From NCBI RefSeq assembly GCF_003255815.1, contig NC_037672.1:106766688-106830687 (forward strand): a stretch of DNA of 64,000 nucleotides. Reading direction: 5' to 3'. A program made the position numbers and the translations under genes. The DNA comes from Theropithecus gelada. Lineage: Eukaryota > Chordata > Mammalia > Primates > Cercopithecidae. Below, one piece after another: positions 50,721-62,213 of this stretch. Within the stretch, counting starts at the first letter, position 1, and the number at the start of each line of letters is the position of its first letter. The notes beneath the pieces were generated by a model that was given only the letters and a program-made list of their open reading frames with translations, did no database searches and was not told the DNA's origin.

Positions 50721-52374
50721 GAGGGAGGGAGGATTGAAAATGTGGAAAGGAGCCCACCATGGAAGGCTTGAATGTCAGGTAAGGACAAGTGAAAGAAAGG
50801 AAGCCAGTTAACGCTTTATGTAGCAAAACAGCAATTAAGACCAGTTCAAACTATTAGACAAGCCTACAGACAGTCATGTGGGCCTAAATTAGGGAACATG
50901 TAATATTGCTTAGGTACAATGCAAAGGCTTTAACACCAATGAATGTAAGAATCACAGGAAAGGAAGACCTGGAGGAAGTTAACACTGAAAAAACAGTAAA
51001 TAGATAGATAGAGGAGGAGCATATTTAGCAAATGAAGTTAGTCTTGAACATGCTAGGTGGGAAGAAAAACTAAGGCATTCTACATGGGATAACTACCAGG
51101 TAGTTAAAAACATGTGTCTTCAACTCAGAAGATCAAAACCCAAAGCAAAGATTTGAGATTCATCAGAACAGATGACACCAAAAGGAAGAATATAGAAACA
51201 TAAGAGACAAGATCCAAGTAAAACATCAAGGGATGCTTTTAGCCAGCAAAGGCAAGAAACGGGTCAAGAAGGGAGAGAGATACGAGAAAGAAGAGAATCA
51301 AGAGAGCTTAATGTCATGAAAGTCAAGGGAAACAAAGTTCACAGAAGGAGGTATAGTCAACAGAGTTAATTGCTAAAAGAGTTGAAAAACTCATATTGTC
51401 CCAAGTCAAGATAATATATGAGAATATTTTACCTTCTACATATACCTATATAAATGTATTGCTACAATTTTCACTATTATTCTCTAGTCCTTAGCCAGAG
51501 TAATTTGAAACCTTTTATTCTTCATTTAGCTTATTCAGAATTCTAAGTATTCAAGAAAATTAATATTTCCTTTTTTTACACTCTCAAACTTTTCATCAAT
51601 AAATATGCATATATTCAACTATGGCAAAGATTTATTTTACTAACAAGTGTGTCCAGAATATATCTTGACTCTAGAAGAAGGTTGAAATCTTCACTGGTTA
51701 TCAGGGCAGTTGTGTTGACGAAGTCCCCTGCTCCAGCCACCCATTCGACTAGCAGCAGTGAAGACAAGGAATCCAGAGCCGCATTGTACTCGGCTCTACA
51801 CTCTGCTTGCCTCCACGGACACAGCATTTCAGAAGTACCTCCACAAAAAGAATCAGCATCTCCCTATCTTCATAAATGACATGAAAATAAGCATCCATCT
51901 ATCTCCACCCATGCCATGCAGTAAAGCCAAGCCAAACCACTAGTACCTCCCAGCTGCCAGGCTCCTCCTCTCATGCCCTGCAGGGGATCAAGTTTGTCAG
52001 ACATCAGTCCAGCCCTCTGGTGAACAGCTGATCAGTGAGGGGTGGGTGAAATAGCCACCAAGCAGCTGCACCATTTTTCAGGGACAAAGCATGATGGTTA
52101 ATGTCTATGGGAAGATGAATGTAAGGAAACAGCAATTAAAGTCCTTGATAAGCACTGCTCAAGTCATCTCCTGGCCAAAAATTTTCCAATTGCTTTTCTG
52201 ACCTCCCTCATATAAGGAAGACAGTCAGCTAGTGGCATACAATTAACTCTGTGGTTCATGGACTTATTCAGCATATACTTAATGTATATCCACCAGGTGC
52301 CAGACATTATAATAAAGACTAGATATTTTATCAACTTAACTAACTTACATACATGGTAGACACTGTCCAGGAAT
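50721..52374. other. unassigned DNA
   Basis: A locally GC-richer stretch with CpGs lies at 51700-51830. L2-like and MIR-like patches at 52150-52340 are weak. No gene recognised. Confidence 0.4.
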
Positions 52375-52690
52375 GTCTTCTTTTCTTCAAATCTAGTCCA
52401 GCCTTTAAAAGCCCAACTCAAATACCAGCTCCTCTAGGAAGGTTTCTCTGAGTCTCCATAGGCAAAAGTAACGACTTTTCTCTAAAATCTCACAGCACTC
52501 TATCTGGACCTCTGTTACGGAACGTGATGAACATTCCACATTTTAATTCCTTATATGCATCATCTCCTAATAGACAATGAGTAACTTGAAGCCAAGATTC
52601 ATGTGATCTTCATATCTCATATCTCTAACATCTTCATATTCCCCAGAACATAATGTAGTTCTTTGCATAATTAATGAATTAATAAACTAC
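52375..52690 (+). repeat. L2 relic
   Basis: L2 3' region: 'aaaagcccaactcaaatacc', 'tctaggaaggtttctctgag', 'tgagtaacttgaagccaag', 'catattccccagaacataa'. Confidence 0.7.
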
Positions 52691-52955
52691 CTGCTGTCCA
52701 CTTTGGCCCAACACAGTTAGATGCTTGGGGGTGGGGTGGGGAGGGAATCGTCTATTCTCTACAGCTAAAATCAATTTTAAAATTTAAATAAAGAGACAAA
52801 ATAAACAACAAAAATGTTTTTATATATCAGTATAATACAGTAAATAATCATAATTCCAATGTCAATAATACTGAACGTAACACATTTTGATTAAGATAGG
52901 TTTTAACGTCACCTTTACATCTATTAAAGAAAGGATTTACTAAAAAGAAAAACTT

Positions 52956-53246
52956 GGCCGGGCACGGTGGCTCATGCCTATAATCCCAGCACTTTGGGAG
53001 GCCGAGGCAGGCGTATCACAAGGTCAGGAGATCGAGACCATCCTGGCAAACACGGTGAAACCCCATTTCTACTAAAAATACAAAAAATTAGCCGGGCATG
53101 GTGGCAGGCTCCTGTAGTCCCAGCTACCGAGAGGCTGAGGCAGGAGAATGGTGTGAACCCGGGAGGCGGAGGTTGCAGTGAGCAGAGATCACGCCACTGC
53201 ACTCCAGCCTGGGCGACACAGCGAGACTCCATCTCAAAAATTAAAA
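52956..53246 (+). mobile_element. AluY-like
   Basis: Sense Alu with the young-type 'gagaccatcctggcaaacac' region. A 14-bp target duplication aaaaagaaaaactt at 52942-52955 and 53247-53260. Confidence 0.92.
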
Positions 53247-53260
53247 AAAAAGAAAAACTT

Positions 53261-53928
53261 ATTAAATATTTATGACCTACTTAAGCTTTCTAGATGAACT
53301 GTTTTTAGGTATTTTTAAAACATCAATTATACTAAAATCTTACATATTCATTGAAAGAGGCCAAATAACATTCCTACTTTCCTCTATCAACAAAACATTT
53401 GTTAGCAAGGAAGTTGGGTAACTGTACGTACTTGAGATAATTTTAAAGTTATACTTACTTATAAATAATCTATATAATTATACTTTGCAAATTCACCCCC
53501 CACTTGCTTCAAATGCTCTAATTTCATGAGAGAAATCTTAATGTGTGGAGGATACTGAAGACCTTAAGGGCTATAATGACTAAGTAAATGAAAGGTAGGA
53601 ATCAAAACCCACTCTTTTTGTGGAGGAGATGGACAACTAGTAGTATTGGGGGCATGTTACAGTGGAAAGAGTAACAGCTTAAGAGTTTGAAGACCTAGAT
53701 TCTAGGCCCCATGCTGGTATGATGAGCTCTTTGTCCTAGGGCAAGAAATTTAAACTTTCCGGGTCTGTTCACTTTTCTAAAAATGTCAGCTTGATAGATT
53801 TGCTATAAAACAACAATAGTCTCACTATGAATTGTCTCCAAGATATATCATAGAGAATTAGTATTGTCCAAACAACATAAAGGTTTTAAGGCATAAATAT
53901 CTGGGGGGAGACAAACTTACTAACCATA
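53261..53928. other. unassigned DNA with a MIR relic
   Basis: The MIR patch is at about 53655-53800 (plus strand; 'gtttgaagacctagattcta', 'ctttgtcctagggcaagaaa'). The rest is unrecognised. Confidence 0.5.
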
Positions 53929-54453
53929 TGCATTAGAGTTTTCCACAGATATTGAACAAATAGGAGATATACACACAGAGACACATACACACACACACAC
54001 ATACACGTATGGGGAGAGAGAGAGAATGTAAAGAATTACTTTACATGATTATGGAAGATAAGAAGTTCAAGTCCCAAGATTTACAGCTGGCAAGCTGGAG
54101 AACCAAAAGAGCCAATGGTGTAGTTTTGGTTCAAGTCTTAAGACCCGAGAACCAGGAGAGCCGATGGTGTGAGTTCCAGTCCAAGTCTGATCCCAAAGGT
54201 AGAAGTCTGTGCCCCAGCTTGGTGATAGAGAAAGCAAATTCTCCCTTATTCTACCTTTTTGTTCTATTCAGGTCTTTCAGTGGCTTGGAAGAGGTTTTCC
54301 CATATTGGGGTGGGCAATCTACTTTACTGAATATACCAATGTAAATGTTAATCACATCCAGAAACAGCTTCACAAACACACCCAGAATAATATTTAACCA
54401 AATATCTGGGCACTCTGTAGATCAGTCAAGTTGTCACATAACACTAGCCACCA
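53929..54453 (-). repeat. 3' LTR of ERVL provirus (MLT2-like)
   Basis: It parallels the other LTR over its length: 'gagaaccaggagagccgatg', 'ttgttctattcaggtctttc', 'ccaaatatctgggcactctg'. A (CA)n tract sits at about 53972-54006. Confidence 0.8.
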
Positions 54454-54869
54454 GAAGTTCACCCTTGTTAACCCATATACATCCTCTTAAACCATACTTA
54501 ATCTCCAATTAAAGACAATAACAAGGTTATAACTCTGCCTAACATGATACAACAATTCTGCATACAACCAAAAACACATTAACCCTTTCCCCAGAAGAGG
54601 ATGTAAAGTGCTTGAGTTATGTTTATATCTTTTTCTTGATATCCCATAATTTTAATACTATGATGTAAAATTAATACTACTTAATACTATGATACAAAAG
54701 TGATACATCTTATGTTACATAATAAGGGAATCAGGGAAGAAAACAGATTTTTGCTTAATATATTTACATATATTTACACGCACATATATTTACACACAAA
54801 AAAAAAACATATTCATAACAAAATAAAGAGGAAATACTCAGGATAACTATAATTCTTGTTTTTGTAGCT

Positions 54870-56570
54870 GGTCATGTGGTCATAGATGGTATTGATAACT
54901 ACCTTCTTCTACCACCCATTCTGTATTCCCTTTGCCTCCAGCAATCACATCCGTTGACTATGTTTCCTTACCTGGTAGAGTGACTCAAACTTTCATTCCT
55001 GAAGGATCTAGGCTGTTAGCAGTGCTGTCTGGATTAGGTTGTTTTAGTTTTCCATTGACATGAATCACAGGGCATGGTAGACTAAGAGACACCCTAGGAT
55101 ATCCCCTATATACCACACATAATCCTCCTTATCTTCATGGTAGAATAGCCGTCCAATTTCCCGTTGCTAGTCAGGATCAGTCACCCCAGCCAGCACAGTA
55201 ACTCCCTTCTTTGCCTGCTGGTTCAGAGGCATGAGGAATCCACAGTGGCCAGGGAGCAATCTTAACTTTTCATTTCAATGGAATCATTGTTGTGTCTCCT
55301 GATAGAAGCATTCTTCCTTTGGGAACTGAGACCTCTAGACCAGCAGAGCATAAGGTCATGGGAACAGGAAGCAAAAATTTTGCTAGTTGGTCACTAAGGG
55401 TAATAGTGAGTGGTGCCACTCCCATTTTTACCCTTGACTCCTAGACCCATAAATTCTGGCTATGAGAGAAATAGCACCATATATTTAACACTGATTCAGA
55501 GGATATACAGTCTTTTGGAGAATCTTGCCTCAGCCTTGCAAGGTACTGCCACCTGAAGTGGCACTGTAACTGAGGCTTCAAAAGGCCTTTCCACGGTCTT
55601 TCAAGCCAGCAGCTTCAGAATGTTGGGGAACACGGTAAGGCCAATGAATTCCACGAGCATGGGACTTTTGCCCCACTTCTTTAGCTGTAAAGTGAGTTCT
55701 GATCAGAAGCAATGTTGTGTGTATGCTGCTAGGGTAGATAAGACATTCTATGAGTCCATGGTTTAGCAAAAACATTACATATAGGGAAGGCAAATCCATA
55801 TCTACAGTGTCTATTCCAGTAAGAACAAAATGCTGCCCCTTCTATGATGGACGAGGTCCAATGAAATCAACCTGCCACCAGGTAGCTGGCTGATCACCCT
55901 GGCCAATAGTGCCATATCAGGGACTAAGTGCTGGTCTCTGCTGCTGTCAGATGGGCACTCAACAGTGGCTGTATCCAGATCATCTTTTGTGAGTGGAAGT
56001 CCACACTGCTGAGCCCATGTATAACCTTTATCCCTGCCACGGTGGCTACTTTATGAGCCAACTGGGTGAGAACAGGTGTGGCTGGGGCAAGAGGCTCACT
56101 GGTATCCACAAAAACTGTCACCCTATCTACTTGATTATTAAGATCCTCTTCTACTGAGGTCACCCTTTGGTGAGCATTTACATAGAGCACAAACATCTTC
56201 ATAGTTTTCGCCCATTCAGGTGGGTCTATCCATATACCTCTTCTCCAAATTTCCTTGTCACCAATGTTCCAATCAGTTCCTTCCAAGTCCCTGACTGTCC
56301 AGAGAAATTACTGGATACAACCCATGAATCAGTATATAATCGCATGTCTGGTCATTTCTCCTTCCAAGCAAAGTTTACAACCAGGTGCACAGCTTGAACT
56401 CTGCCCACCAGGTGAGTTTTCCTTTACCACTGTCCTTCAGGGGTATCCCAGAAAAGGACTATAGTGTTATTGCTGTCCACTTTCACATGGTGCCTGTGGA
56501 AACATCTGTAAAGCTGGCCCAGGTCTTTCCTCCTCTCTCAACTGATCATAGCAAACTTTCTGTGAGGCCA
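54870..56570 (-). pseudogene. ERVL pol relic (RNase H, integrase, probable dUTPase)
   Basis: Two separate minus-strand frames retain recognisable pol character. The first, 56286-55924 (about 120 codons), fits the end of RNase H and the start of integrase. The second, 55799-55578 (about 73 codons), fits the integrase core near a THFTAKEV motif. The remainder toward the 3' LTR (about 55500-54870) corresponds in position to the dUTPase that ends ERVL pol. Frameshifts and stops separate the parts, and the element is dead. The extent of the dUTPase portion is inferred from position. Confidence 0.65.
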
Positions 56571-56780
56571 TAGGTACAGGCTAGGAGAAAGAAGGCAAGG
56601 CAGAGGGAGTTGCCATCATAGGTTTCTGGACTGCTTCCTTGTGTAACTTACTTGTGTCTTCTCTTTCCTACTGGAAATTGAGTCAGTTAGCTTTTTAAAT
56701 CTAATCAAATGAGAAAGCCAACTCCAGAAACCCCATAACCAATTCAGAAAACTCAAACTAAAGGTTCTGTTCCTCTAGAA

Positions 56781-56795
56781 CCACTCTTGGTACCA
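56781..56795 (-). promoter_or_regulatory. ERVL primer-binding site (tRNA-Leu type)
   Basis: Reading the minus strand just inside the 5' LTR gives TGGTACCAAGAGTGG. This matches the leucine-tRNA 3'-end complement expected for ERVL elements, with about one mismatch. It fixes the orientation and the LTR border. Confidence 0.75.
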
Positions 56796-56800
56796 AAATC

Positions 56801-57577
56801 TATATTACGCAGGATTCTCCTGAGAAACAGAGACAATATGATGGTGTAAGGAGATTTATGATAAGGAATTTGTGCAGATGATTATGGAGGCTGAAAGATT
56901 CCAAGATCTTCAGCCAGCAAGGTAGAGACCCAGGAGAGTTGGAAGTATAATTCCAACCTGAGTCCTAAGGCCTGAGAACCAGGAAAGCCAAAGGTATAAG
57001 GCCCAGTCCAAGTCTGAGTTGAAAGGCAGGAAAGGCCGGGCGCAGTGGCTCAAGCCTGTAATCCCAGCACTTTGGGAGGCCGAGACGGGCGGATCACGAG
57101 GTCAAGAGATCGAAACCATCCTGGCTGACACGGTGAACCCCCGTCTCTACTAAAAACTACAAAAACTAGCCGGGCGAAGTGGCGGGTGCCTGTAGTCCCA
57201 GCTACTCGGGAGGCTGAGGCAGGAGAATGGCGTGAACTCAGGAGGCGGAGCTTGCAGTGAGCCGAGATCGTGCCACTGCACTCCATCCAGCCTGGGCGGC
57301 AGAGCGAGGCTCCGTCTAAAAAAAAAAAAAAAAGAAAGGCAGGAGAAGACCTATGCCCTAGCTTGAAGACAGGCAGGGAGCGCAAATTTTCCCTTACCCT
57401 GCTTTTTCGTTCTATTCGGGCCCCCACACTGGGGAAGGCCACCTGCTTTACTCAGTCTATGGAATTAACTGTTTATCTCATCCAGAAACACCGTAATAGA
57501 CACATCCAGAAAAATGTTTAACCAAATATTTAAGTACCATACAGCCCAGCCAAGTTGACACACAAAATTAACTATCA
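56801..57577 (-). repeat. 5' LTR of ERVL provirus (MLT2-like), Alu-interrupted
   Basis: Without the Alu it is about 464 bp. On the minus strand it starts TGATAGTTAATTTTGTGTG and ends GCGTAATATA, beside the primer site. Confidence 0.82.
57034..57333 (+). mobile_element. young AluYR-like insertion in the ERVL LTR
   Basis: Sense Alu with little CpG decay and variants of the cercopithecid type (GGCTCAAGCCTGTAATCC, GAGACGGGCGGATCACGAG, ACTAGCCGGGCGAAGTGG). The target duplication gaaaggcagga-a/g-a is at 57021-57033 and 57334-57346. CATC is duplicated in the ACTCCATCCAGCCTGG stretch. Confidence 0.92.
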
Positions 57578-57924
57578 TACCCTAGTTTAAAAACTCATAA
57601 ACATTTACTTTAATCTAACTTTTTACTCAAAAAATCTAGGTGTTTTTTCCACCTAGAATCACTCTAAAATCCACTTTTTGACCAACGCCAAATAATAACA
57701 ATGTTAGAAAAATAAAGTATTTCTTTTTACAGGATTTTTAAAAGTAAAAAATTTTTAAAAGAATTGTTTAAAGAAGAAACGAAGCAAAAACCCTGATGAA
57801 TCCCACCAACAAGTTGTGGTATAGATCATTTTATGTCACCACAGCCAGAAAAGACTATGTATTGCATGTCTTAATCACTATCATAATTAATATTTGTAAG
57901 GGAATTTGTAGTTTAAATTTGCCT
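57578..57924. other. unassigned AT-rich DNA
   Basis: Nothing recognised. Confidence 0.5.
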
Positions 57925-58075
57925 TTGTCTCAGTACTCAATTTGATTCTCAAAGCAATCCTATGAGGAAGGTAGAGTAACATTATTACTATTATTATTGT
58001 TCATTTCATTTGCCAAAGACATTGAGGCTGAAGGGGGTTTAAATCACTTACCCAAGGTCACAAGCCTGGGAAAGC
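57925..58075 (-). repeat. MIR relic
   Basis: Antisense MIR: 'agcaatcctatgaggaaggt', 'aagacattgaggctgaaggg', 'cttacccaaggtcacaagc'. Confidence 0.8.
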
Positions 58076-58214
58076 TATTGAGCAGTTTCCTGTGGTCTGC
58101 ACTCACATAATAGCAACAACAGGGTGCTATGTACACATAGCCATATGTTTATATATATATTAGTATGTGTGTATATACATATATATCTGTTCATGTGTAA
58201 TATATTTAATATAT

Positions 58215-58360
58215 GCCCCCTCATTTTCACCAACCCTGGATTATCAACTCCTTAAACATAGGAATAATGTTGTACTCATCTTTCTGTCTCCAACAATGTT
58301 TACACAAGTGCCTTGCATACAGTACATAGTAAATAAATTTTGGTTAAATTGAACTGAAAT
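58215..58360 (+). repeat. L2 relic
   Basis: L2 3' pattern: 'ggattatcaactccttaaac', 'agtgccttgcatacagtaca', 'tagtaaataaattttggtt'. Confidence 0.65.
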
Positions 58361-58557
58361 TAAAGAAATTCCTTTAATAAGCTTGACTATTACTATGTTT
58401 TGATCAATATGCTTAAAAATAAGACACATTGCCCAGCAAAGAGATTTTTCTAGATTTTTGACAGGGTTTTCAAACCAGTAAATATATTCTTTTAAAAGAC
58501 TTCTGTATGTCTCTAGATATATCTCCAAAAGAAAAAAAAAAGGAAAAAGAGAAAATT

Positions 58558-58745
58558 AGCATTTATTGAGCTTCTATCATGCACCAGGCACTGTGCTAAG
58601 TGCTTTCACAGAATTATTTTAGTTCCAAAAAGCACTAATGCAAATACAAGGCTAACAAAATCTCACCTTTCAGGGATGAATTGGAGTCACTGGGCAAGGA
58701 AAATCCTGTCTTCTATTAAGTGAAAGCTGGCAATTGAACTATTAT
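58558..58745 (-). repeat. MIR relic
   Basis: Antisense MIR: 'catttattgagcttctatca', 'caggcactgtgctaagtgct'. Confidence 0.75.
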
Positions 58746-59747
58746 TAAAAATAAGTATCCCGTTTGGGTGGGAAAATGCCTTTTCTCAATGAAAGTTTAC
58801 TTGATGGGAGATCTCTGCCATTGGGGACAATATGAATATGACTTTTGTAATTTATCAAAAATTCTGAGCTGAGCCATAATGAAAAATTATTTTGCCCATA
58901 AAATAGTACCCTTGTAATATTTAAACTCATATATTTCAAGGATAACTTCATCTTATATTCCAAATTAATTTAAAAAATAAAACTTAAATCACAAAACCCA
59001 AAAAATGCCACATTGCTAAAACAAACCCAGACCCCACTGAAGTTGAAAATTTGGTGCAAAGCTCACAGGGCTTGTGGTTTGGGTGTTTTCCAAATGTATT
59101 TCAACTGCTGCTCTAAAGCCACAGCTCTCCCCTAAGTACAGTGTCTCTGAATGGGAAAGAGGATGAATATCTGTAGTTGGACAGACTACCTAGAGAATCC
59201 TTAAAGAAACCCCTTCCCTCCTCGCAACTACCGCATCTCCCAAATGAGAAACTGCTCATTCATTCATTCAAACAAGCATGATTATGCACTAGACTCTTTT
59301 TAAAAACCTCTTTACCTTTTCTGGTTTTCCCCTGAGCCAGAAGAAAAGTCAGAAGCTGATAGAAAAATGAAAATAGCAACAACAAATAAATTCCTCTCAT
59401 TAAAATGCTTGGTAATTTCATACTATTGATGCTTTCTGACAGTCTCCTCTATATTTACCTCGCAATGAATACTACATCTGTTATATGCTCCAACAAAACT
59501 TGCTTTGAGTTTAGAACATTGCAATTCCATTCTGCTCTTGCACCTTTAGTAAGTTAAGTAAAATGAGTATTTTACAGAAGATTTCAAGTGACAGTCCAGA
59601 AGTCACAAATAGCGTTTAGAACAGAGCATACCTAGTTCCCACATCATCTGCTCATCAATGCTAATCTCACCTCATCCCACATGAACCTGAAACCTTTCCT
59701 AAAGTAGCCACATGGAGAAACTACTTGTGGATATGAACATGTTAAGC

Positions 59748-59750
<3 letters not shown>

Positions 59751-59794
<44 letters not shown>
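59751..59794 (+). repeat. (GT)22 microsatellite
   Basis: An uninterrupted 44-bp GT run, long enough to be polymorphic. Confidence 0.98.
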
Positions 59795-59796
<2 letters not shown>

Positions 59797-60344
59797 ACAT
59801 TTAACCTAGAGAGAAGAGCAAAAGAGTTTACCATATTGTTTTAAAGTAGCCTTCTGGTGCTATATGTCTGATATTTTGCAAAATTAAACTTGATCAATAG
59901 TTAAATGGTAAGATTTTTTTCATTCAGAAAATGTATGGACAGTTAAATAAATTTTCTTCAGATCAAATTCACCTTGGGTGAATACATACAATTGCAAATA
60001 GCCTAGCCATAAGCGACCTTTAAGGCATCTTCTCAAACTGGGTACATGTCCATCAGCAGAATGAAAGTGCACAGGGTGCCAACATGGTACAGGCTCCTAA
60101 CACAGCCATTTCACATGAATATTTGAGAGGTAACTGAATTTTTGTGATCTCAAACAGTTTTTTAATTTATTTTTTTAAAAATAAGAGTAGAAAAGGTAAT
60201 CAGGGATAATGATTAAACAAGTTTTAGTTGCAAGTCTTATTACTCACATTTTTCCAATTTCACAGAAGCCTCATTTTTAGACCAGTGTTTGGCTGACATA
60301 ATGTTAACACTCCTGGAGCTTTTGTGGCAAAACAGTGAAAATAC

Positions 60345-60500
60345 TAGGTATTAAAAAGACCTAAGTTGACCTCTGACTCGCCACTATCATTATAGGATGC
60401 CTTGGCAAGTTCTTTTAAATCTTTATGTCTGAGTTTCTTCCTCTGTGAAACAAGGTGGTTGTTCTAGATCATACCGAAACCTCTTTCTAGTCTATATTCT
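60345..60500 (+). repeat. MIR relic
   Basis: Sense MIR: 'ctaagttgacctctgactcg', 'tctgagtttcttcctctgtg'. Confidence 0.65.
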
Positions 60501-61175
60501 GTGATTATTTTTAATATTTTATCTTTGAGATAACTGGAATCTAAGAAGGTTAACTGAATCAGGGAAAAGTCTTCTCTGGGTCACTTCTAATCCCCTAACA
60601 AGAACTTAACTAACTTGACCACACTGACAAGTTTCTCTTAGCAATTTTATCTAGGCTCATCTATCTACAGAAAACAGTGGTTTATATCATTCCGTATGAG
60701 TCAGTATTTTGCTGAGATAAGTACTTTTCACAATAGTATCTGTTCAATCAAATGAAATTCCTAGTCTAATTGCTACATAAAAGATCATTATATCATTCGT
60801 AACATCTGTACAAATAAAATTTCTAGATATGTAAGGAGTTTGGAAGATTTTAAATTTCATATATCATGTTCCCAAAACTTGTCTTCATGCTGCACTTAAG
60901 AATCCAATGTGAAGATAAATTTTCACCCGCAGTCTGAAATGTAATTTCACATAAAACCAGTTTATTATTACATCTCTTTGTAGTTCCTTTCTTATATTTT
61001 TAGAGTATTAACTCATTCCATGCTTACAACAGAAAGACAATTACTGTGCTATTCATCTATGAAAGATGATCACATACAGTTTAACATCTGGTAAGCAAAA
61101 GAAAATCATGACTACTACTCTTAATGTAGGAAGAGTCCCCATCAGGAATGCAACTTGAACTATAAAGAAATATTT

Positions 61176-62213
61176 GGGGGGGCGGAGCAAGATGGCTGAA
61201 TAGGAACAGCTACAGTCTCCAACTCCCAGCACGAGCGACACAGAAGACCGGTGATTTCTGCATTTTCAACTGAGGTACTGGGTTCATCTCACTGGGGAAT
61301 GCCCGACGATCGGTGCTGGTCAGCTGCTGCAGCCCGACCAGCAAGAGCTGAAGCAGGGCGAGGCATCGCCTCACCTGGGAAGCGCAAGGGGGAAGGGAAT
61401 CCCTTTTCCTAGCCAGGGGAACTGAGACACACAACACCTGGAAAATCGGGTAACTCCCACCCCAATACTGCACTTTAAGCAAACAGGCACACCAGGAGAT
61501 CATATCCCACACCTGGCCGGGAGGGTCCCACGCCCACGAAGCCTCCCTCATTGCTAGCACAGCAGTCTGTGATCTACCGGCAAGGCAGCAGCGAGGCTGG
61601 GGGAGGGGCGCCCGCCATTGCTGAGGCTTAAGTAGGTAAACAAAGCTGCTGGGAAGCTCGAACTGGGTGGAGCTCACAGCAGCTCAAGGAAACCTGCCTG
61701 TCTCTGTAGACTCCACCTCTGGAGACAGGGCACAGCTACACAACAACAACAACAAAAAAGCAGCAGAAACCTCTGCAGACGCAAACGACTCTGTCTGACA
61801 GCTTTGAAGAGAGCAGTGGATCTCCCAACACGGAGGTTGAGATCTGAGAAGGGACAGACTGCCTGCTCAAGTGGCTCCCTGACCCCTGAGTAGCCTAACT
61901 GGGAGACATCCCCCACTAGGGGCAGTCTGACACTCCACACCTCACAGGGTGGAGTACACCCCTGAGAGGAAGCTTCCAAAGCAAGAATCAGACAGGTACA
62001 CTCCCTGTTCAGAAATATTCTATCTTCTGCAGCCTCTGCTGCTGATACCCAGGCAAACAGGGTCTGGAGTGGACCTCAAGCAATCTCCAACAGACCTATA
62101 GCTGAGGGTCCTGACTGTTAGAAGGAAAACTATCAAACAGGAAGGACACCTACACCAAAACCCCATCAGTACATCACCATCATCAAAGACCAGAGGCTGA
62201 TAAAACCACAAAG
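61176..62213 (+). promoter_or_regulatory. L1 5'UTR / internal promoter
   Basis: 1038 bp, against roughly 0.9 kb in L1HS. Part of the difference is a segment at about 61954-62085 that the youngest human L1s lack. It carries a YY1-type site near its start, and in human L1 this region holds the sense and antisense RNA polymerase II promoters. On the minus strand it contains a 155-codon open frame (61677-61210, GTG first). Confidence 0.88.
61188..61196 (+). promoter_or_regulatory. YY1 site of the L1 promoter
   Basis: CAAGATGGC at about +13 to +21 of the element matches the conserved YY1 site that sets accurate transcription initiation in human L1. Confidence 0.8.

Larger units (their letters stand above)
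53929..57577 (-). mobile_element. internally deleted ERVL provirus with MLT2-type LTRs
   Basis: On the minus strand: 5' LTR (57577-56801), primer site, about 2.35 kb of interior with a pol relic, then 3' LTR (54453-53929). The interior is far shorter than a complete ERVL interior: gag, protease and most of the reverse transcriptase are missing, and no envelope is seen, as expected for ERVL. A young Alu interrupts the 5' LTR. Flanking five-base duplications are not clear. Confidence 0.8.
58746..61175. other. mostly unassigned DNA before the young L1
   Basis: It holds the (GT)n run at 59751-59794 and a MIR relic at about 60345-60500. No gene recognised. The last bases, 'ataaagaaatattt', adjoin the L1 start. 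Confidence 0.45.

Noticed and set aside
51615..51879. opposed 70-76 codon frames in a CpG-bearing patch
   Set aside because: No homology recognised and the frames mirror each other, a common effect of local base composition.
52967..53275. 102-codon frame with protein-like composition
   Set aside because: It is translated Alu sequence. Similar frames occur in the Alus at 11803, 18911, 24150, 27179, 38290, 45504 and 57050.
61674..61979. 101-codon minus-strand frame in the L1 5'UTR
   Set aside because: It lies outside the interval where ORF0 is known and has no recognisable content.
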